A stretch of DNA of 64,000 nucleotides, taken from the NCBI GenBank assembly GCA_964521025.1, contig CAZFPK010000001.1:94652-158651 (forward strand), given 5' to 3'. Below, in pieces: positions 10,001 to 16,117 of the stretch. The position numbers and the translations under genes are program-made. Below the pieces are notes generated by a model. The model worked only from the letters and a program-made list of their open reading frames with translations, ran no database searches and was not told the DNA's origin. Position 1 is the first letter of the stretch; the number at the start of each line of letters is the position of its first letter. This stretch comes from DRTC01 sp964521025. Its GTDB lineage: Bacteria; Cloacimonadota; Cloacimonadia; Cloacimonadales; TCS61.

Positions 10001-10924
10001 TCCGACAGTCATAATATTTTTGGCAGTAGATATTTGCGGTAGACAATCCCAATCTCCATCCGGATCGCGAGCAGCAGTACTCCAGACCCAACCGCCACCG
10101 CTCCAAACCCAATGACCTCCGTTATGATCATCATCGCGGTCATTGCTGGCAGCTTTGAAGATCAGGTATTCCGGGGCATCATGCGCAATTTGATCCCAAT
10201 CTTCAGCAGAATCATCATAAAATCCAAACAAATAATCTTCGGTGGCACTTACACCGGTATTTCCCCACCAAAACCAGGCACCATCCCAATTCCAACCTCG
10301 ATTCCAGGAATAAGAATGGTTGGAAATAAGCAGATCATCATCAGCGGCAGCAGTAGCCATTTCAGCATCATCATCATCCCAATCATAAGAATCGAGGTCT
10401 GCTTCGAATGCCATTCCCTGAGCATTAGCATCTTGACCTTCTGCAATCAAAGTTCCTCCGACATGAGTAGAATGCCAATGAGTTGCTACTGCATCTCGAT
10501 GCGTAACTCTGGTTCCTCCTACTCCATCATCGAATTCCACATGAGTCGTAAGAACAGTCCCTTGATCCCATTCCCCAATCAGGAAACCATCACCGGATAG
10601 ATTCAAACCGGTTCCTCCTCCTGTCCATAATTCGTCTGTTTCAATCGTTCTGGCTGAATTCAGATTGGAAGTAATGTAATACTCAGGCATCCCGTTTTTG
10701 CTCAAACGCATCAATTCCATACTGAATTCACCTTCCCGGTCAATCGTCACCGGAAAGTTTTTCTCCTTTGCGACTCTTAATGCTTCTTCTTTTTGCCGGG
10801 TGTATTTATCGTGGAGTTCACGAGAAAGTTCCAGCAATTTCCGGTCATTATTTTTCTCTGAAAATAACAGACCGGGAATTAAAAGAAGCAATACAATGCA
10901 AAAAAACAAATAGTTTTTTTTCAT
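4016..10924 (-). CDS. Giant secreted subtilisin-like (S8) protease with long beta-repeat stalk, CARDB and FN3 domains
   Basis: This 2302-residue protein has a signal peptide (residues 1-22) and a short pro-region. The peptidase S8 domain (about 100-430) has its triad visible: D120 in GEWDQG, H151 in HSTHVGGT and S368 in GGTSMSSPAAAG, with oxyanion-hole N261 in AASNDRD. A beta-sandwich (about 440-570) follows. Residues about 580-2120 are a long repetitive region with recurrent units of the type GDWTNNVG..GF.EGT.TV.F and F.DL.IDKT, probably a beta-helical stalk. Near the end are a CARDB domain (PDLEITNVVW...DEGNNIW) and a fibronectin-III-like domain. No C-terminal type IX sorting motif is seen. 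A strong AGGAGGT precedes the ATG. It probably degrades extracellular protein or acts as a surface adhesin-protease. Confidence 0.9.
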   Translation of the reverse strand: MKKNYLFFCIVLLLLIPGLLFSEKNNDRKLLELSRELHDKYTRQKEEALRVAKEKNFPVTIDREGEFSMELMRLSKNGMPEYYITSNLNSARTIETDELWTGGGTGLNLSGDGFLIGEWDQGTVLTTHVEFDDGVGGTRVTHRDAVATHWHSTHVGGTLIAEGQDANAQGMAFEADLDSYDWDDDDAEMATAAADDDLLISNHSYSWNRGWNWDGAWFWWGNTGVSATEDYLFGFYDDSAEDWDQIAHDAPEYLIFKAASNDRDDDHNGGHWVWSGGGWVWSTAARDPDGDWDCLPQISTAKNIMTVGSVEQIPGGWTAPGDVVASDFTSWGPCDDGRIKPDIVADGDWLYSTDDDNNTDYQWVGGTSMSSPAAAGSAALLQEYYENLNGDYMLAATLKGLIINTADEAGPNDGPDYMFGWGLMNSEEAVDLITADNTLSALIDENNLSNGETEEYHYYCDGTEDINVTICWTDPAGTPPAAAVDPNDVMLVNDLDLRIFSIYPTTTYYPWQCDPANPANAATQNSDNDIDNVEQVFIDNPAAGYYRVQISHEGNIAPGQDYSLIVSGMESHEINTWTGAYNYYWHNDNNWSFGHIPLPAEDVLITSNGYYPPRVDIYDEECNTLKIEAGAALEIRDQTLEINGDFTILGELEMNDAAGVLYAYEDVIWESGSTADISANAVIWVYGNWDFRSGANVHLDDGIVDFAGSDNKYIRSYEENCYFNDLGSYKTGGSYIAVSGLSDETLNIHEDLYIHPNAKFNSYSHYSIVLQGYFYNNNHFNFEYGTFVFDGTSHSITSNAGDHFNNLTISSSGNTSLSDNLNVNNDLLIESGALVTNDYQIELGGDWTNNVGAGGFVEGAGTVIFNGSDGHQYCSNETFNILEIDKPSAAFRLNGTTVTCASYDWTSGALDVLSGTFTANDLADNGLYGSYYVNTSGTINLHQDGSSWIDLEGSLTFTGGGTINVYGGSLDSYWAYTNDASITMNGGILDFINQGIYLQDNGNTLTDIISGGTIRTAEGFRGNITNFNPTGGTIECYGTTDGNMSMGAGSNFFDIHINKSARSGNEDARQQYIEVVERDGTITRRERANTITATTDLDINGDFVIDAGIFDTNGFDLYVAGDWENNVGDAGFIEGTQKVVFDGANAADILTNETFYDLHLDKTYAGYMGLETGSGDDDGVDISILNNLRLYDGTMELNNPTNISIGNELNISNGATLNANDSGTINISVVEDWFDSNTSGGFDAGSNSIVTFNGTTPGAVQVVEENDYFNDIVINSAASWVRPESTAPTIYCNNMNIVAGRLRLVTYNVIVDELMTISDILDMSFPEDTLIVNDIVWESGSSDIVTDGKIFVSGDWTFNDGTNAQLGTGNTVYFDGSDSQFIYCMDSNAEFGDLTIDMPSMATWIHSSSTETMRVAGDMTVTADDVFQVETSDLLIEGTLDIEDTGTMYLEDVGGTMTNNSDFTLNGELNIDGGDVLIHGEFELAATGILTIDSGTFISDGPLSRGWQYFYGELNLSDGLLEITNNHIAIESSFIDNISGGIIRTGGTFFADELNTFQPSGGTMEFTALIELTYIHCSNGNYLYNMLVNGSNEFNVHNDLIVQNDLIIDAGSLDTNGHDIDVGGDWTNNVGDLGFLEGTQTVTFFGGDFSDIETDETFYNLIVDKTIPHVEAVEIQSYRTVNVTNDLNILNRTLDMNIGSTLHIGNDLTIALDAGLSAYYGTGLNISVGGDWTNNNITYDSYIGFNPGTSTVTFDGAADQFLTTGCAQEDFYDLVIDNSGGNFRSWDNVQVYDDLTINDGSWQDNTPYLTHYVQGDFTVAAGAGWIGDTTYNTIVFKGTADQDVTFDPPTTDGSFHDVLIDKTVSRIISSDSNKEKITGTEFRENENSRSMQVTLLTDVVSSANASLIIDEGTLDLNGHYFRCTGDVTINDGGILSIDDNAWLEVGGGDVLTVNNGGTLELNGSAGNEAILTHHSDYYDLNIESGGTIIADFGIFQYMSLNGVYIKNGAIVDATDSFNNCTFQNGEPGGTLLRIDNGQTFTADNVSFPTNTWGGASNVMKSFDQGEVTFTNATGDFAGPVYEDDAFERIHWDGFGPDLEITNVVWTDANPYVCDEITATITVYNNGNIDIPAGDGFYVDIYYDPGAPPSLYDIGDQYEWIDVGVPAGNFVEVEFDIIYDVAESWDSYVQVDTEEDILELDEGNNIWGPDAITWNALPAIDDLTIQENAGNIELSWTYPTTVDYFNIYKSSDPYDFSGVIPDTSPVTSYSEPAGAKLFYQVTAVRNCVPTLILGNEEVKERKK

Positions 10925-11114
10925 AACTACCTCCTAATTTTGTGTACTTGTTAACAAATTTTTAACCCCGATACCTCTACTTTGTGATATAATGCTCAAT
11001 TCACAATCTAGGCAAAATTTCTCCGAGAGTCATTTTACTGTCAATAAAAAAAAAGAATATATCATTTTTAAAAGACATTAAACCTGAAATTTGGATATTA
11101 CAAAGCAATTCTGT

Positions 11115-11143
11115 TTGACAAATATAAACCCTTCCAGATTTTC
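11115..11143 (+). promoter_or_regulatory. Possible promoter of the flavoprotein operon
   Basis: A perfect TTGACA at 11115-11120 lies about 90 bp before the ATG of the iron-sulfur subunit gene. The -10 region 17 bases on (ATTTTC) is poor, so only the -35 is persuasive. Nothing else was seen in 10,925-11,209 apart from AT-rich spacer. Confidence 0.3.
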
Positions 11144-11209
11144 GTCGCAATTTTTGAGAAATCTTATTTCATCCGGATTTCATGATAAGAGAATATAAAA
11201 GGAGTGTAA

Positions 11210-11896
11210 ATGAAAGACGCCAGGAAAAAAATTAAAGTCTATCTTTTGGGTGAGCTTTTTGAAGTTCCGGAAGGTTCGACAATTATTACTGCCCTGGAAT
11301 ATGTCGGATTCCAACTGAAGCGAGGAGTCGGCTGCAGGGAGGGTTATTGCGGAGCATGTGCCACTGTTTACAGAGAAAAAGGTGAATATAAAATAAACGG
11401 TGGACTTGCCTGTCAGACAGTTGTAACAGACGGTATGACCATTACGCAAATCCCATTTGTTCCATCGGATAAACCGGTATATGATATCGAAAAACTATCT
11501 CCCGATGTTAATGCTTTTAAAGAACTTTTCCCCAGTGTTTTCCGATGTGTTGCCTGTAATACCTGTACTAAGGTATGCCCTCAAGAAATTCAAGTCATAG
11601 ATTATATACAGGCAATCATCCGCGACGACCTGGAAGAAGCCGCTCAACTTTCATTCGATTGTATTAGATGCGGATTGTGTGCTTTACGATGTCCGGCAGA
11701 GATCGTTCAATTCAATATTGCCACTTTAGCTCAGCGATTATATGGAAAATATTTAGCAAAGAAAAGCCCCGAACTCGACAAAAGGATCAAGGAAATGGAA
11801 GAAAGAAGATATGACGAAGAAATAAATGAACTAAAAAGCAAAGACATCGTTCCTTTAACAAAACAATATTTTGAAAGACATATCAAGATATATTAA
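11210..11896 (+). CDS. Fumarate reductase/succinate dehydrogenase-like iron-sulfur subunit
   Basis: A 228-residue electron-transfer subunit. A 2Fe-2S ferredoxin domain comes first, with C42, C47, C50 (GCREGYCGAC) and C68. Then come two 4Fe-4S-type clusters: C113/C116/C119/C123 (CVACNTCTKVCP) and C151/C154/C157/C161 (CIRCGLCALRCP). Classical SdhB/FrdB proteins have one 2Fe-2S, one 4Fe-4S and one 3Fe-4S cluster; here the last two both have full four-cysteine ferredoxin spacing. AAGGAG precedes the ATG. The flavoprotein gene follows after 21 bp, so the pair is an operon. No cytochrome b or membrane anchor is adjacent, so the electron partner is unknown. Confidence 0.85.
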   Translation: MKDARKKIKVYLLGELFEVPEGSTIITALEYVGFQLKRGVGCREGYCGACATVYREKGEYKINGGLACQTVVTDGMTITQIPFVPSDKPVYDIEKLSPDVNAFKELFPSVFRCVACNTCTKVCPQEIQVIDYIQAIIRDDLEEAAQLSFDCIRCGLCALRCPAEIVQFNIATLAQRLYGKYLAKKSPELDKRIKEMEERRYDEEINELKSKDIVPLTKQYFERHIKIY

Positions 11897-11917
11897 TAAA
11901 TTAATCAAGGAGTAATT

Positions 11918-13588
11918 ATGTATCCTGCATATATGATGAAATCTATCAAAAAAGTAGAAAGAACAAGAGCCAAACGACTGAAATTAGCAGAAAAACTAGG
12001 CAAAGAAGTATTTCCCGCCATGAACGAAGAAACCCAGAATGATATTCTAAGTAAATACCATCCCGATTATACTCCGGGAGCAAGAAAAGAGATCAGGATC
12101 GGACCGAACAAAGGTGAACAATTAACAAGTGATGTCGTTAATTTGCTGGAATCTTATCCCCGGAATAAAGTAAAAGATTTCGATCTAAAAAAAGTCGATT
12201 ATGAAACAGATATGCTTATTATCGGAGCAGGTTCTGCCGGTCTCGCGGCAGCTCTGGAAGCATCCAATAATGGAGCAAGTTCCCTGGTCATTACAAAACT
12301 AAGACTTGGTGATGCCAATTCTATGATGGCTCAAGGCGGGATCCAGGCAGCGGATCAACCGGATGACAGTCCTGCCATTCATTATCTTGATGCGATCGGC
12401 GGAGGTCATTTCGATAATAAACCGGAATTGGTCGAAGCATTGGTAAAAGACGGTCCGAAATCGATAAAATGGTTGGAAGAACTGGGAGTGATGTTCGACA
12501 AAAACCCGGATGGTTCGATGATGGTCAAATCCGGGGGAGGAACGAGCAGGAACAGGATGCATTCAGGCAGGGATTATACAGGAGCAGCTATTTGTCGTGT
12601 TCTCCGCGATGAGGTTTACAATCGACCCGGTAAGATCAGATTTATCCAATATACAGCAGCTACGGAATTGATCCTCGATGATAAAGGACAGGTTGCAGGA
12701 GCTATAGTTTATCACATGGAAACAAAAAAATATGCCCTTATTAAAGCAAAAACCGTGATCATCTCCACCGGTGGATTTGGCAGGCTTCATATCCGCAACT
12801 TTGAAACAACAAATCATTATGGAGCAACTGCCGATGGACTGGTTCTCGCTTATCGAGCCGGAGTTAAACTACTTTATATGGATTCTGTTCAATATCATCC
12901 GACGGGAGCAGTATATCCTGAACAAATAGTTGGTTTTCTCTGCACTGAAAAAATACGTGGTTTGGGAGCTCAACCTGTTAATAAAAACGGCGAACTTTTT
13001 GTCTATCCTCTCGAACCAAGAGATATAGAAGCATCCTCATTTATCCGGGAATGTGCTAACGATATGGGAATAGAGACTCCTTCAGGTCTGAAAGGAATCT
13101 GGTTGGATTCTCCTTTGATAGAAAAACTAAGCGGTGAAGGTACTATAGAAAAAAATCTCCCGGCTATGTTCAGACAATTTAACAGGTTCGATATCGATAT
13201 CAGGAAATATCCCATGTTGGTTTATCCAACTCTTCATTATCAAAACGGCGGCATCGAGATAAATGAAAAAGCAGAAACAACTATCTCCGGATTATATGTA
13301 GCAGGAGAAGCTTCCGGAGGTGTTCACGGCAGGAACCGCTTGATGGGAAATTCACAACTCGACTTGATCGTGTTCGGGAGAAGAGCCGGAAAAAATGCTG
13401 CGGAAAAAGTGAAAGAAGGGATAAAACATGGAAAATTATCTCTCGATCATGTTACTGCTTATTCCAGAGAAGTAAAAAAAATCGGAATCGATAAAGATAA
13501 AATCTCGCCAATCATCCTCCCTGATTATATCCCAGATCATGTGAAAGCGAAACAACTGACACTTAAATATTTCGGAACTTTAACATAG
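11918..13588 (+). CDS. FAD-dependent fumarate reductase/succinate dehydrogenase-type flavoprotein
   Basis: At 556 residues this belongs to the FAD_binding_2 family. After an unusual, charged 95-residue N-terminal extension comes the dinucleotide motif IIGAGSAGLAAALEA (G103-G108), then SMMAQGGIQAA, the QYHPTGAVYP segment of the fumarate reductase/aspartate oxidase group, HYQNGGIEI, and the C-terminal FAD contact GLYVAGEASGGVHGRNRLMGNS. It should interconvert fumarate and succinate or a related acid together with the upstream iron-sulfur subunit. Only a short helical tail follows the FAD domain, shorter than in SdhA/FrdA. The N-terminal extension may dock the partner; that is inference. Confidence 0.85.
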   Translation: MYPAYMMKSIKKVERTRAKRLKLAEKLGKEVFPAMNEETQNDILSKYHPDYTPGARKEIRIGPNKGEQLTSDVVNLLESYPRNKVKDFDLKKVDYETDMLIIGAGSAGLAAALEASNNGASSLVITKLRLGDANSMMAQGGIQAADQPDDSPAIHYLDAIGGGHFDNKPELVEALVKDGPKSIKWLEELGVMFDKNPDGSMMVKSGGGTSRNRMHSGRDYTGAAICRVLRDEVYNRPGKIRFIQYTAATELILDDKGQVAGAIVYHMETKKYALIKAKTVIISTGGFGRLHIRNFETTNHYGATADGLVLAYRAGVKLLYMDSVQYHPTGAVYPEQIVGFLCTEKIRGLGAQPVNKNGELFVYPLEPRDIEASSFIRECANDMGIETPSGLKGIWLDSPLIEKLSGEGTIEKNLPAMFRQFNRFDIDIRKYPMLVYPTLHYQNGGIEINEKAETTISGLYVAGEASGGVHGRNRLMGNSQLDLIVFGRRAGKNAAEKVKEGIKHGKLSLDHVTAYSREVKKIGIDKDKISPIILPDYIPDHVKAKQLTLKYFGTLT

Positions 13589-13892
13589 AAAACCATCCTG
13601 CTATCCTACTTTTATTCTGGTAATGGTGGGGGTAAAATATACAAGAATGATTTAGTTTAACACTTCAGTATCGGAATATTTTGTCCGTTTGAATAGGACA
13701 CTTTATTTACAGCTCTTAATAACACTGGTTTCCTAGAAAAACAGATATTGTTATTCAATCCATACTCCGAAGTTCAGCGAAGAATGAATAAGGAACTCGT
13801 TTTGGGACAAGACACCCGTCGAAATAAAAGAATTATTAAATGACCAAGAACCAAACTTACGATTTTGAAACAGGATAAATTCTCTATCAACA
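13589..13892. other. Intergenic spacer between convergent genes, no feature recognised
   Basis: This 304-bp spacer lies between the convergent flavoprotein and acetyltransferase genes. I see no ORF with a ribosome binding site, no strong terminator hairpin and none of the repeat families found from 17.7 kb onward. Confidence 0.5.
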
Positions 13893-14462
13893 CTACCATT
13901 CATTTCCGTTAATATCAAAATCCGAATCACGCCATTCGGAAACCGACATTTTCGCCGGATAGATCATTTTTATACAAGAATCATCTTTATCTTTTTCATT
14001 GTTCTGATTGGTGAAATAAAAAGTGTTATTAACTTCAATCCAACCTAATTTTAGATAAAATCCCGATACTTGAGGTCCACAAAAAAGCAATCCATAATCG
14101 AATTTCTGACTCTCGATTAAATATTCCTGGGCTTCAAGCATACATAATTTTGCTGCTCCAAAACCTCGATATTCCGGTAAAGAACAGACATTTCCAATCC
14201 CACCGATAAATAAATTTCTCTTGAAATTGGAAATCTCTCGGTTGTGTAACCAAGTAACTGCAATAACTTTTGAATTAATGAGAGTAACAAACCAGATATC
14301 TTTTTCTAATGGTTGTGTATTTGTCCATCTTCGATGTTGAAAAATCTTAACATCCGGAAAGGCTCGAGATAAAACATTTCTTATCTGTTTGTCGATATCG
14401 GGTGGAAGATTTTTTTCTAAATAGTATTTGGTGATGAATGATTTGTTTTTCAGTTTATTCAC
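13893..14462 (-). CDS. GNAT-family N-acetyltransferase
   Basis: A 189-residue protein with the GNAT acetyl-CoA motif A in GNVCSLPEYRGFGAAKLCMLEAQEYL (R-G-F-G-A for the pyrophosphate) and a following FCGPQVSGFYLKLGW, which resembles motif B where the Y..LGW signature closes the fold. The length is normal for single-domain GNATs. The substrate cannot be told; the layout has a faint likeness to aminoglycoside 2'-N-acetyltransferases, which I would not rely on. Its start overlaps the end of the SagB-like gene by 8 bp, so the two are probably translated from one message. Confidence 0.8.
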   Translation of the reverse strand: MNKLKNKSFITKYYLEKNLPPDIDKQIRNVLSRAFPDVKIFQHRRWTNTQPLEKDIWFVTLINSKVIAVTWLHNREISNFKRNLFIGGIGNVCSLPEYRGFGAAKLCMLEAQEYLIESQKFDYGLLFCGPQVSGFYLKLGWIEVNNTFYFTNQNNEKDKDDSCIKMIYPAKMSVSEWRDSDFDINGNEW

Positions 14463-15507
14463 CCTCTCTTTTGTTCTCCAATTTCCCCAAAGGCATAATA
14501 TAAAGCGGTTCTTCCTCTCTGGTCATATTAATAGCCAACTTCACTTTCAGATCATCGAAAGCACCAACAGCGCAGGTTCCAATATTCAATGACACTACTT
14601 GCAGATAAACATTCTGAGCGGAGTGACCGAGATCCATACAAACATAGCGCTCTCTACCCCGCTCTCCGTATCGTTGCGTAGTTCGTTTGAATATGGCAGA
14701 ATAAACAAGCGAAGCAGGTGCATCTCTTATCATTTCCTGATGATATGCGGCTTTGTATAACTCATTCCGTTTATCATCATCTGAAATCTTCAGCAGTTTA
14801 TGACCATCAGGTTTGTATTTGTAGATTCCGACCGGCAGGTGGGTCACATTTTTAACAACAACATAGATTTCTAACGGATAAGTTGCACCGGCAGAAGGTG
14901 CGGTTTTCAATCCTCCGCGTAATTGTTCCGGCATTCCTTCCTCATAAAAGGTTACACCATAAGCAGCCCAGAAAATTTGGGAGATTTCTTTGATTGTCAA
15001 AGGTTCTTCCGTATAACTCCTGATCGACCTTCTCTCCAATAAAGTTTCTTCGATGGAAGTATTGCTGAAATAATCCGGTTCGGGTAAATTGATAATCTCA
15101 TTCTCCGGATGTTTTTTCGGAAGATCATCTTCCAGTTTACTCAATTTGTTTTGAAGTTGAGCAACCAGATTCTTGAATTGCATATTCTTTTGTAATGACT
15201 CCAAATCTTTATCCTCCTGTAGCCAGTTCACGTCCAACCAACCGGTTTCTATCGCTTTTTCCAGGTTTGATAATGCTTTCTCATTATTTCCAATCAAAGC
15301 CCAACAGCTGGCAACATTATAAAAATCTTCCCTGCTGGGATTTCCTATTTTGAAGGCTTCTTCGGATAATTCTGCTGCTTTCAGATATTTTTTCTGATTG
15401 TATAAAGATGTTGCTTCGGTCATCATCTCTACATAAGATTTTGCATCAAGATCAGAAAAAACAAAACAAACAAGAAAAGCAATAAATGACAATCTGAATT
15501 TCATCAT
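14455..15507 (-). CDS. Exported TPR plus SagB-type nitroreductase
   Basis: The protein (350 residues) begins with a signal peptide (FRLSFIAFLVCFVFS, cut near residue 22), followed by TPR-like helices (YNQKKYLKAAELSEEAFKIG, ALSNLEKAIETGW) to about residue 110. The C-terminal 200 residues are a SagB/ThcOx-type FMN oxidoreductase: RRSIRSYTEEPLTIKEISQIFWAAYG, APSAGATYPLEIYVVV, DLGHSAQNVYLQ and IGTCAVGAFDD. SagB proteins oxidise azoline rings or act as general nitroreductases; export and the TPR fusion argue against a cytoplasmic RiPP role here. No precursor peptide or YcaO gene is nearby. Confidence 0.82.
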   Translation of the reverse strand: MMKFRLSFIAFLVCFVFSDLDAKSYVEMMTEATSLYNQKKYLKAAELSEEAFKIGNPSREDFYNVASCWALIGNNEKALSNLEKAIETGWLDVNWLQEDKDLESLQKNMQFKNLVAQLQNKLSKLEDDLPKKHPENEIINLPEPDYFSNTSIEETLLERRSIRSYTEEPLTIKEISQIFWAAYGVTFYEEGMPEQLRGGLKTAPSAGATYPLEIYVVVKNVTHLPVGIYKYKPDGHKLLKISDDDKRNELYKAAYHQEMIRDAPASLVYSAIFKRTTQRYGERGRERYVCMDLGHSAQNVYLQVVSLNIGTCAVGAFDDLKVKLAINMTREEEPLYIMPLGKLENKREGE

Positions 15508-15520
15508 TCCCTCCTTTTTT

Positions 15521-16111
15521 TTACTGCATATTAAAAGTATAACTCACCTTCAAAAAATAAGTCATCATATCTTCCTGAAAACGCAGCATCTTTTGAAGAT
15601 GTTGTTGATTTTGCGAATCCCATATCGTTCCTTCATAATCTTCATCATACCAACTATTCGATGCTCCCAGATAAACAGCAGCATTGGCACTCGGTTTATA
15701 GGTGAAGAGCGGATAGAGATTTATTCTTTGATATTGGTAATCATCAACCTGAATGTCGTTGTTCGTCAGTTGCAGGATAGCTCTTATCCAGAAATTTTTA
15801 TGAAATTGCAGTTTCAGTTTTGTCTCGTAAGTTCGTGCGATGTAAAATGTTTTTGATTCGTGATAACGCTGCTTGAATTCCAATTCAATATTGTTGGAAG
15901 GTCGGAGACCAAGAGTTGTTTCGTATTTCTGATAATCTGCTGTTTCTCCCTGATCATAACCGTAAAAAAGATTCTGACCATCCACAAGAAGTAAAACAAG
16001 TTTGAGTTGTTTAAGTGGTTCATATTCCGAGTAAAACCAGGGATAATACATATAAAAATCTTCTCCCAGGTAGTTTTCCATTTGATACTCAAAACCAGTC
16101 CAAATATTCAT
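15521..16111 (-). CDS. C-terminal part of split DUF5916 beta-barrel protein, in frame after a TAG
   Basis: These 196 codons continue, in the same frame, the DUF5916 gene that stops at 16118-16120; only AAC AAA separates the TAG from this ATG. The content is alternating amphipathic strands (IELEFKQRYHES, ETKLKLQFHKNFWIRAIL, YFLKVSYTF) ending in an aromatic strand, as for outer-membrane barrels. The full-length DUF5916-like protein at 28,998-31,052 ends in the same way (YMKVSYTF). A GGAGGAG lies 14 bp upstream of the ATG, so reinitiation is possible, but a barrel fragment alone is unlikely to work. Best read as the distal half of an interrupted gene. Confidence 0.7.
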   Translation of the reverse strand: MNIWTGFEYQMENYLGEDFYMYYPWFYSEYEPLKQLKLVLLLVDGQNLFYGYDQGETADYQKYETTLGLRPSNNIELEFKQRYHESKTFYIARTYETKLKLQFHKNFWIRAILQLTNNDIQVDDYQYQRINLYPLFTYKPSANAAVYLGASNSWYDEDYEGTIWDSQNQQHLQKMLRFQEDMMTYFLKVSYTFNMQ

Positions 16112-16117
16112 TTTGTT

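Noticed and set aside
4333..10913. Many open frames opposite or out of phase with the subtilase gene
   Set aside because: They mirror the repetitive codons of the large gene, have no ribosome binding sites and resemble no family.
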